Below the pieces are notes generated by a model. The model saw only the letters and a program-made list of their open reading frames with translations. It was not told where the DNA came from and searched no databases. This document shows, one piece after another, positions 1-4,908 of a DNA stretch of 15,202 nucleotides. The translations under genes were made by a program, and so were the position numbers. This stretch comes from Thermoleophilia bacterium (GTDB taxonomy: Bacteria; Actinomycetota; Thermoleophilia; Gaiellales; Gaiellaceae): positions 1 to 15,202 of the forward strand of contig JABFWJ010000199.1 in NCBI GenBank assembly GCA_013362295.1. Direction: 5' to 3'. Position 1 is the stretch's first letter. The number at the start of each line of letters is the position of its first letter.

Positions 1-455
1 CAGCGCCCGAAGACGCCAAGGCTGCCGCCACAGGTTGGGCCTCCGAGCGAGAGGGAGACGGTGAAGTCAACGAGGTAGCCTGCCTCGAGAACACCGAGAC
101 ATCGGCGATCGGCCGTGCCCTCGCCAATCTCGGCTTCACTGCCTCTGCAAGGCGGCCGAGCCGCGAGGAGATGGAGAAGGCCGCCCGCGAGCGCGCGCGC
201 CTGGACAGTCGCGGAGCGCCGGAACCCGGTGCCGATGCGCGGGCGGTGCTCGACATGGACCCGCTGCAGCGACGCGCGAACGCCGTACACGACGTCATCG
301 AACTCGTCGAGCGTGCCGAGGCGGCCGGCTTCCCGGAGCAGCGGGCGGCCGTGATCCGAACCTCCCTGCTGCGACGAGAACTCCCGCCTCGATCGCTGAC
401 GCGCGTCGAACGCCGGCTGCGTGGCTGGATGGCTCGCCACCGCGGTGCTCGATGA
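1..455 (+). CDS. Phage/plasmid-type conserved protein, 3' part only (ETSAIGRALANLGF signature)
   Basis: This is an open frame entering from the left edge (first full codon at position 3) and ending at TGA 453-455, so the N-terminus is missing. About 150 residues are visible. The most informative stretch is an ENTETSAIGRALANLGF segment (about 30-46 residues in), preceded by VNEVACLE and followed by ARRPSREEMEKA. From memory, this pattern (a VN..x.LEN.ETSAIGRALA block) recurs in a widespread phage and mobile-element family often found near single-strand annealing or recombination genes. Its biochemical function is not established to my knowledge, and the neighbouring genes are outside the window. 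The C-terminal half is Arg/Ala/Glu-rich and probably helical. Coding in this frame is supported by the recognisable motif and by the lack of stops. The family call is moderate and the function is unknown. Confidence 0.6.
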   Translation, partial: APEDAKAAATGWASEREGDGEVNEVACLENTETSAIGRALANLGFTASARRPSREEMEKAARERARLDSRGAPEPGADARAVLDMDPLQRRANAVHDVIELVERAEAAGFPEQRAAVIRTSLLRRELPPRSLTRVERRLRGWMARHRGAR

Positions 456-457
456 GC

Positions 458-488
458 TGTCACAGGCCGGGTCCGATCTCTAGGGAGA
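458..488 (+). promoter_or_regulatory. Shared 31-nt leader motif, copy 1 (upstream of first sigma gene)
   Basis: It begins with TGTCACAGGCCGG (458-470) and ends with GGGAGA (483-488). The same 31-nt block, with 25 of 31 positions identical and no gaps, occurs at 2375-2405 upstream of the second sigma gene. Mismatches cluster in the centre (471, 474-477, 482), leaving two conserved blocks, as expected for a bipartite promoter or operator, or for a conserved RNA hairpin. The motif begins 3 nt after the stop of the preceding gene and lies about 73 nt before the sigma ATG at 562. What binds it is unknown. The encoded sigma factors or the S24 protein are the obvious candidates. Confidence 0.5.
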
Positions 489-508
489 GCGTGAAAGATC
501 GGCTCTCC
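473..508 (+). promoter_or_regulatory. Interlocking inverted repeats in the leader of the first sigma gene
   Basis: Two perfect 7-bp helices are possible: CCGATCT 473-479 with AGATCGG 496-502, and GGAGAGC 484-490 with GCTCTCC 502-508. Their arms are ordered A-B-A'-B' and share base 502. They could form mutually exclusive hairpins or a pseudoknot-like fold if transcribed. A small TCTC/GAGA hairpin (477-480 with 485-488) is a third option. There is no T-rich tail, so this is not a simple terminator. A regulatory role is inference. Confidence 0.3.
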
Positions 509-561
509 GGGAAGACCAATGATCTAACAGCCCATGCCGATCGACGGGGACCACCGACGCG

Positions 562-1377
562 ATGCGTACACCAGGACCGTCCGGGAGAGACGAACGACAG
601 CGGGCGACTCCCGGCGGCGCCACTCGGCTGTCAGGCGGGTCACCTGATGCGCGTGATGACCTCGAAATCCTGGCAGGGATGCGTCGTGGGGACACATCTG
701 CCTACGAAGCGTTCATCGAGCGCTATCACCGCCTACTCCTCGACTACGCGCGAAGGGCGTCCCTGCGCGGCGTGGAACGAGATGAATTCGTCGACGAGCT
801 GCTCGACGACGTCGCTATGCAGTTCATGACGCCGGGATCGCCGCTGCCGCAGAACCCCCGCATGTACGTCGTCGCGGCGTTCCGCCACAAATTCCTCAAC
901 CTCAGGCGCGGGCGCGGGCGACACGAGCGTCTCATCCGCGACGCGGTTCGGGAAGCGGCGCCTGCCTATGAATTTGCCGATGAGCGACACGTGGTCGCCG
1001 GTTGCTCCGAAGCTGCGTCCGAGGCGAGCCATGGTCCGGGATGGGAGGAAGCTCCGCTCCCGAGAGTCCTCGAGCACCTTGCACGACGGCTCAACGAAGG
1101 GCTCAGCGAAGAGGAGCGGCAACTCCTCGCCGGCGTGGCGCAGGGCATATCACAGCGGGAGATCGCACAGTGGCTCGGCGTGTCACACGTGGTCGCACGG
1201 AAGCGACTCGAGCGGCTCCGCGCGCGGCTGATCGACGCTGCGATGAAATACGCGAATACTCTCGAGCCGGATGATGCGCGAGAGCTACAACGATTCCTGC
1301 GGCGGTGTCGCGCTCGGATCGGTGCGAATCTGCCGTCCGCGGTGGCGGACGATCCAGGAATTGCCCGGGGCGCATGA
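562..1377 (+). CDS. RNA polymerase sigma-70 family (ECF-like) factor 1
   Basis: This 271-residue protein has a sigma region 2-like part at about 32-118 (GDTSAYEAFIERYHRLLLDYARR, then FVDELLDDVAMQF and YVVAAFRHKFLNLRRGRGR). A linker follows at about 120-165. A region 4-like helix-turn-helix lies at about 181-224, with GISQREIAQWLGVSHVVARKRLERLRARL as the recognition part. It should direct RNA polymerase to a small set of promoters, probably including those of this element. ATG 562 is the only upstream ATG after an in-frame stop at 520, but it has no good Shine-Dalgarno sequence, and residues 1-30 look unstructured. The region 2 sequence is divergent from typical ECF factors. The 45-residue Arg-rich tail after region 4 is unusual. 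No anti-sigma gene is adjacent; the next gene, 46 bp downstream on the same strand, encodes the S24 protein, suggesting co-transcription. Family assignment is good and the target promoters are unknown. Confidence 0.8.
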   Translation: MRTPGPSGRDERQRATPGGATRLSGGSPDARDDLEILAGMRRGDTSAYEAFIERYHRLLLDYARRASLRGVERDEFVDELLDDVAMQFMTPGSPLPQNPRMYVVAAFRHKFLNLRRGRGRHERLIRDAVREAAPAYEFADERHVVAGCSEAASEASHGPGWEEAPLPRVLEHLARRLNEGLSEEERQLLAGVAQGISQREIAQWLGVSHVVARKRLERLRARLIDAAMKYANTLEPDDARELQRFLRRCRARIGANLPSAVADDPGIARGA

Positions 1378-1411
1378 CTGCTCCGGCAGAAGGACCGAGT
1401 CTCCCCAAGCG

Positions 1412-1417
1412 AGGAGG
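1412..1417 (+). promoter_or_regulatory. Shine-Dalgarno site fixing the S24 gene start
   Basis: AGGAGG at 1412-1417 lies 6 nt before ATG 1424. This selects 1424 over an in-frame upstream ATG at 1271, which would overlap the sigma gene by about 107 bp. Confidence 0.75.
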
Positions 1418-1423
1418 AGAACC

Positions 1424-2275
1424 ATGAAGGATCAGGGCGGACGGTCGGGCACCGAGCCACGCACGGCACGCGAGGTCCGCGAAGGACCGGGCGGCCTCAC
1501 ATTGGTGGCGGCGTCGGAGAACCTGGTGCCGCGCGATGCCGCTCTGCCGTCCCATACACGGGAAGAGCGGCTCGCTCATGTCCGTGGGGAAGATCTGCTC
1601 GTGGATCTCGCTGCACGTGCCGAGATGCTCCGTCCCGATTCGCACTTCTACACGGACGCGCGCCTCATCGCATGGATCGACCGCGAGCTGAACTCACGTG
1701 AGCGTTCGCGTGAGGGTTGGAGCGCAGACCGCATCCGAGCTTCGGCCGCGCGAATGCGGGCGAAGGTGGAAGCGATGCGGCTCCGCATTCTGCCTCTGGA
1801 AGGAGCGCCGCCTCTGGAACCGGCGGCGACGGCTGGGACCATCCCTCAGGTGCTCACCGATGCAAACGCCGCCGGTGCGGCGCCCCACCTCGACCTCGCA
1901 GCTGCCGCCGGCATTGGTCGCGACCTCTGGGATGAGCCGTGCGATGAGTGGGTGCGTCTGCCTGACGAGCTTCCGCATGGCCGCTACGTAGCGCTACGGG
2001 TTGCCGGCGACAGTATGGCGCCCGTTCTACACACCGGCGACACGATTCTCGTCCAGCTCGGACCTCAGATCGCGCGGGGCACGGTAGTTCTGGCGAGATT
2101 GGCTGAGGGTGGCTACGTCGTGAAGCGCGTCGCTCGCGTCACGCGGTCGCAGCTGCAGCTCTCGTCGCTCAATCCTGAGTTCCCACCGTTGAAGATTGCG
2201 CGCGATGAGCACACGGTCGTCGGTACCGTCGTGCTTCGCTGGTGCCCACACGGAACTACCTCTCGCGCGGCATAG
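1424..2275 (+). CDS. LexA-like S24 family autoproteolytic regulator
   Basis: This 283-residue protein ends in a peptidase S24/LexA C-terminal domain (about 155-275). The nucleophile is Ser197 in GDSMAP and the general base is Lys234 in GGYVVKRV. A candidate self-cleavage bond is Ala162-Gly163 in AAAAGIG. The intervals (35 from Ala to Ser, 37 from Ser to Lys) equal those of E. coli LexA (Ala84, Ser119, Lys156). The family acts as a repressor or UmuD-like protein that cleaves itself with RecA-ssDNA. The N-terminal 120 residues are charged and helical (two EERL/ELNSRERSREG-type segments). I cannot recognise a canonical LexA winged helix or Xre helix-turn-helix in them, so DNA binding is not proven. 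The position between two sigma genes suggests control of the element. It could instead be a protease acting on another target. It is followed 28 bp later by a strong terminator. Confidence 0.85.
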   Translation: MKDQGGRSGTEPRTAREVREGPGGLTLVAASENLVPRDAALPSHTREERLAHVRGEDLLVDLAARAEMLRPDSHFYTDARLIAWIDRELNSRERSREGWSADRIRASAARMRAKVEAMRLRILPLEGAPPLEPAATAGTIPQVLTDANAAGAAPHLDLAAAAGIGRDLWDEPCDEWVRLPDELPHGRYVALRVAGDSMAPVLHTGDTILVQLGPQIARGTVVLARLAEGGYVVKRVARVTRSQLQLSSLNPEFPPLKIARDEHTVVGTVVLRWCPHGTTSRAA

Positions 2276-2303
2276 AAGCGCGGCTCCGAGATCCGCCAGA
2301 TCG

Positions 2304-2345
2304 AACAGGCCCGATGCACTCAGCATCGGGCCTGTTCTTCGTTGG
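2304..2345 (+). terminator. Rho-independent terminator after the sigma-S24 pair
   Basis: A perfect 14-bp stem (AACAGGCCCGATGC 2304-2317, GCATCGGGCCTGTT 2323-2336) encloses a 5-nt loop and runs into a T-rich tail (TTCTTCGTT). It lies 28 bp after the S24 stop codon. It should end the first transcript, making the second sigma gene and the trb operon separately initiated. Confidence 0.9.
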
Positions 2346-2374
2346 TCAGGCATCTGAGCGTACCGACACCACCA

Positions 2375-2405
2375 TGTCACAGGCCGGTTCTCTCCTCTTG
2401 GGAGA
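2375..2405 (+). promoter_or_regulatory. Shared 31-nt leader motif, copy 2 (upstream of second sigma gene)
   Basis: TGTCACAGGCCGG at 2375-2387 and GGGAGA at 2400-2405 match copy 1 at 458-488 position for position, with six central mismatches. The motif lies 59 nt upstream of ATG 2465, a spacing similar to that of copy 1. It starts 30 nt after the terminator tail, the expected place for a new promoter. In this copy TCTCC (2391-2395) can pair with GGAGA (2401-2405). Confidence 0.5.
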
Positions 2406-2427
2406 ACTCACATCACTCGACGTGACT

Positions 2428-2447
2428 TCGCGGACCCTCGTCCGCGA
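2428..2447 (+). promoter_or_regulatory. Hairpin just upstream of the second sigma gene's ribosome binding site
   Basis: TCGCGGAC (2428-2435) and GTCCGCGA (2440-2447) form a perfect 8-bp GC-rich stem with a 4-nt CCTC loop. It ends 3 nt before the Shine-Dalgarno sequence GAGGAG (2451-2456). With no T tail it is not a terminator. A role in mRNA stability, a translational operator, or a protein-binding palindrome is possible. Confidence 0.45.
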
Positions 2448-2464
2448 CAAGAGGAGTCCTGACC

Positions 2465-3097
2465 ATGATCCGCTCGTGCAATCCCTCCGTGATCAGATCG
2501 AGCACTCGAGACCTGACTCGATTCGTACGCGCCGCACAGGGCGGTGACTCGCGGGCCGTTGATGATCTGCTCGCGGCGATCAGGCCGTCCCTCGTCGGCT
2601 ACTTCGCCCGCCGAGTGCCGCTGGATGCGGCTGAGGACCTTGCGCAGGTGACGCTGATTCGCGTGGTGGGAGCACTCCACCGCATCCAGCCAGAGCGCGC
2701 TGACAGCTACGTGGCGCGGGTAGCGCAGAATCTCCTCCGGACCGCGCGCTGGCGCCAGGCGCGAGACCGGCGCCGGTACGTGTCGGCGGACCAGGGGAAC
2801 CGCATCGAAGGCGGCGACACCTCTGATGCCGATGCCGACTATCACGAGCTGCTGTTCGCCGTGCGTCGAGCGAGCGCCAGGGTGCTACCCCGAGACCTTC
2901 GCGTCATCGTCGCGGCCGTACTGCGAGGACATACGCCCGCGGAGATCGCGGCAGCGCAGCGCGTCAGTCCCATCACGATTCGCACGCGGCTTCTGAGAGC
3001 CCGTGCGCTCCTCCGTCGGGAGCTGGGCTCCTACCTGAATCCGAGCCCTGTCGCAGCACTGCTGGTCAGGTCCGAAGTCGCCGACGACGCGGCGTAG
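2465..3097 (+). CDS. RNA polymerase sigma-70 family (ECF-like) factor 2
   Basis: This 210-residue protein is of typical ECF length. Region 2 spans about 19-104, with the core-binding helix AAEDLAQVTLIRVV and then SYVARVAQNLLRTARWRQARDRRR (promoter-melting and -10 recognition part). A short acidic linker follows (about 115-127). Region 4 spans about 134-186, with the helix-turn-helix GHTPAEIAAAQRVSPITIRTRLLRARALLRREL. ATG 2465 is supported by GAGGAG at 2451-2456, 8 nt upstream. It is likely transcribed from its own promoter after the terminator at 2304-2345. It lies 119 bp before trbB and is the best candidate activator of the transfer operon, but that is inference from position. It is not a close copy of the first sigma factor: region 4 differs in length and sequence. 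Confidence 0.88.
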   Translation: MIRSCNPSVIRSSTRDLTRFVRAAQGGDSRAVDDLLAAIRPSLVGYFARRVPLDAAEDLAQVTLIRVVGALHRIQPERADSYVARVAQNLLRTARWRQARDRRRYVSADQGNRIEGGDTSDADADYHELLFAVRRASARVLPRDLRVIVAAVLRGHTPAEIAAAQRVSPITIRTRLLRARALLRRELGSYLNPSPVAALLVRSEVADDAA

Positions 3098-3216
3098 ACC
3101 AGCCGTCAGAACGCGCGAGGCAATCCCGAAGTACCGACGTATACAGGACTCGCCACGACTCGTACGCCGCTGCGGCTCGGCCGGCGCGTGGCTCGGAACA
3201 TCTCGACGGAGGGATC
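3098..3216. other. Intergenic region before the trb operon
   Basis: This 119-bp gap must carry the operon promoter unless trbB is read through from the second sigma gene. I see no confident sigma-70 promoter, no copy of the 31-nt leader motif, and no terminator. TATACA at 3140-3145 resembles a -10 element but has no fitting -35. GGAAC at 3195-3199 resembles an ECF -35, but it lies too close to the GTG start for a normal promoter to 3217. It could serve the ATG at 3265. Confidence 0.4.
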
Positions 3217-4224
3217 GTGTCGGCTGTCTCAGCGCGAGCGGAGCAGAGCGAAAGGTGCGGAGAGATGATGGCCAGGTATCTGGGGGCCGTCATCCTCCGC
3301 GCTCTGGCCGATGACGATGTGACCGAGATCTACCTCAACCCGCAGGACGGGTCGGTGCGATTCGACACGCGTTCTCGCGGCCGGGTGGAGAGCGGCGCTC
3401 ATCTCGACGCGCACCGCGTGGAGATGTTCCTGAACACTGTCGCCTCGAGTCTCGGACTCACGCTCGGTGCGGACTCACCCCGGATCGAAGCGGAGCTGCC
3501 AGCGATCGGGTTCGGGGGGAGCCGGCTTCAGGGCTTTATCCCACCCGTGACGCCAGCCCCCGCGTTCAACATCCGCAAGCCGCCCTCGATCATCTACTCG
3601 CTTGACGACTACGCGGCAGCCGGAATCATCTCGGCGGCGCAGCGCGCAGAGTTCCGCCGCGCGGTCCTGGAGCATCGCAATGTGCTCGTCGCCGGCGGCA
3701 CCAACAGCGGAAAGACGACGCTCGCCAACGCGCTCCTGAAAGAGATCACCGATCTCTTTCCGACTGAACGCGTCGTGATCCTGGAGGACACGATCGAGCT
3801 TCAGTGCGCCGCGCCGGATCACCTGGCGCTTCGCACCTCCCGGAGCGTCACGCTCGCGCAACTCGTGAAGAGCGCACTCCGCACGAGCCCGAACCGGATC
3901 GTGGTCGGCGAGGTCAGAGGCAGCGAGGCGCTCGATCTTCTCGACGCGTGGGCGACCGGGCACCCGGGCGGCGTGGCGACGGTGCACGCGTCGTCTCCCG
4001 AGGGTGCACTCGCACGGCTCGACCGTCTCGCACAGCGTGCGAACGTGCCGGCGCAACGTCAGCTGGTCGCCGAGGCGATCCACCTGGTCGCGGTGATCGA
4101 GGGCGGAAACGGCGGGCGGCGTGTCACCGACCTCGCCCGCGTGGCGGGCCTGCGTGAAGACGGCCAGTACGCGATACGTCGCCTCGGAGATCGTGAGTTC
4201 ATCACAACGGGAGAATCGGTATGA
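3217..4224 (+). CDS. trbB: TrbB, type IV secretion ATPase (VirB11-like)
   Basis: A hexameric traffic ATPase at the cytoplasmic face of the inner membrane that powers pilus assembly and secretion in P-type conjugation systems. At 335 residues it has the usual family length. The N-terminal domain (about 18-120) contains ALADDDVTEIYLNPDG-like sequence typical of TrbB. The Walker A motif is GGTNSGKTT (160-168), the Asp box VVILEDTIELQ (186-196), the Walker B RIVVGEVRGSEALDLL (227-242), and the His box GHPGGVATVHA (248-258). GTG 3217 follows GGAGGG by only 3 nt. ATG 3265 or 3268 (residues 17-18) are realistic alternative starts, and the conserved sequence begins there. It is the first gene of the trb operon, and its stop overlaps the trbC start (ATGA at 4221). 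Confidence 0.95.
   Translation: MSAVSARAEQSERCGEMMARYLGAVILRALADDDVTEIYLNPQDGSVRFDTRSRGRVESGAHLDAHRVEMFLNTVASSLGLTLGADSPRIEAELPAIGFGGSRLQGFIPPVTPAPAFNIRKPPSIIYSLDDYAAAGIISAAQRAEFRRAVLEHRNVLVAGGTNSGKTTLANALLKEITDLFPTERVVILEDTIELQCAAPDHLALRTSRSVTLAQLVKSALRTSPNRIVVGEVRGSEALDLLDAWATGHPGGVATVHASSPEGALARLDRLAQRANVPAQRQLVAEAIHLVAVIEGGNGGRRVTDLARVAGLREDGQYAIRRLGDREFITTGESV
3738..3760 (+). repeat. Intragenic 10-bp hairpin in trbB
   Basis: GAAAGAGATC (3738-3747) and GATCTCTTTC (3751-3760) are perfectly complementary around an ACC loop. They sit just after the Walker A codons and encode KEITDLF. Chance cannot be excluded. Confidence 0.35.
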
Positions 4225-4562
4225 CGTACAGCATTCGCCGCGGACTGCCGCGGCACCTCCTGATCGGTGCGGCACTCGTCGCCGCGGTTGCGCTCCTGCC
4301 TAGCGCTGCCCTCGCCGCGCCCGTTGGTGGGGGCGCCGCGATGCCGTGGACCGGCCCGCTCCAGAGCCTTCTCAACAATCTCAGCGGCCCCACGGCGCGC
4401 ATCATCGGCGCCCTTGCGTTCGTGGTCGGCGGTGCGCTCTGGGCGTTCACGCGCCACGAGGAAGGCGCCAAGCGGTTTGGCCAGGCGATCGTCGGCATCG
4501 CGATCATGATCGGCGCGGCCAACATCGTGACTGCCCTCGCCTTCGTGGGCGCGACTGTCTAG
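4221..4562 (+). CDS. trbC: TrbC, conjugative pilin precursor (VirB2-like)
   Basis: A 113-residue prepilin. It has a basic N-terminus (RRGLPRH), a long hydrophobic signal region (about 12-32) with a plausible signal peptidase site near AALA-AP (after Ala32), and a short mature pilin with two hydrophobic segments (about 60-77 and 88-108) separated by a charged loop (TRHEEGAKRFG). It is the major subunit of the extracellular transfer pilus. In RP4 the homologue is trimmed at its C-terminus and cyclised head to tail by TraF. Here the C-terminus is Gly110-Ala-Thr-Val, resembling the Gly-Ala bond cut in RP4, and a TraF-like protease gene is present at 14216. It starts within the trbB stop codon (ATGA) and ends 6 bp before trbD. 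Confidence 0.92.
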   Translation: MTYSIRRGLPRHLLIGAALVAAVALLPSAALAAPVGGGAAMPWTGPLQSLLNNLSGPTARIIGALAFVVGGALWAFTRHEEGAKRFGQAIVGIAIMIGAANIVTALAFVGATV

Positions 4563-4568
4563 CACGCG

Positions 4569-4907
4569 ATGAGTCAAGACCGCCAGGATACGATCGAGGC
4601 GCACGTGATTCACGCGTCGCTGTACCGCCCAGTGCTCTTCGCCGGGGCGGAGCCAGCGGTCGTGGTGCTGGAAGCCACGACCGCGTTCGCCCTCGTCTTC
4701 GGCATCGGCCTCCACGTCGCGACCGTCCTGCTCGCGGCATTCTACCTGACTGTCGTCCACTCGGTGATGGTCTGGGTCGCGAAGCAGGACGCGCACATGA
4801 CGGCGCTGTACGTGAGGAGCCTGTCAGGCCGCGATTTCTACGCACCTCACGGCAGCATCCACGGCAGCGCGGCACCCATTCCTCCCTCGATTCCGCGCGG
4901 GAGGTGA
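4569..4907 (+). CDS. trbD: TrbD, inner-membrane T4SS protein (VirB3-like)
   Basis: This 112-residue protein has the family signature IHASLYRPVLFAGAEP (about 14-29). Two closely spaced hydrophobic segments follow (about 30-50 and 50-70), then a cytoplasmic tail YVRSLSGRDFYAP, which is normal for VirB3/TrbD. The family is a small inner-membrane partner of the VirB4 ATPase and is needed for pilus formation. ATG 4569 has only a weak Shine-Dalgarno sequence, so translation is probably coupled to trbC, which ends 6 bp upstream. Its stop is 1 bp before the trbE start. The last 20 residues are Pro/Ser/Arg-rich and probably disordered. Confidence 0.9.
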   Translation: MSQDRQDTIEAHVIHASLYRPVLFAGAEPAVVVLEATTAFALVFGIGLHVATVLLAAFYLTVVHSVMVWVAKQDAHMTALYVRSLSGRDFYAPHGSIHGSAAPIPPSIPRGR

Positions 4908-4908
4908 T

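Noticed and set aside
452..829. Plus-strand 125-codon open frame starting in an ATGA overlap with the first gene
   Set aside because: It runs through the shared leader motif and then into the first sigma gene in another frame. Its product is Arg/Ser/Thr-rich with no motif, while the sigma frame has clear domains.
1334..1351. Small inverted repeat CGTCCGC/GCGGACG near the end of the first sigma gene
   Set aside because: A 7-bp stem inside coding sequence with no T-tract is plausible by chance and is not a terminator.
458..2405. The two 31-nt repeats as attachment sites or ends of a mobile cassette
   Set aside because: They are imperfect in the centre. No integrase or transposase gene lies between or beside them, no terminal inverted repeats are visible, and both sit in sigma-gene leaders, which favours a regulatory role.
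3140..3145. TATACA as a -10 promoter element before trbB
   Set aside because: No -35-like hexamer lies 16-18 nt upstream, and a single hexamer match is expected by chance.
3475..4796. Long minus-strand open frames (266 and 245 codons) opposite trbB, trbC and trbD
   Set aside because: They are antisense shadows in GC-rich DNA: products are rich in Arg, His and Asp without motifs, and the opposite strand encodes clear Trb proteins.
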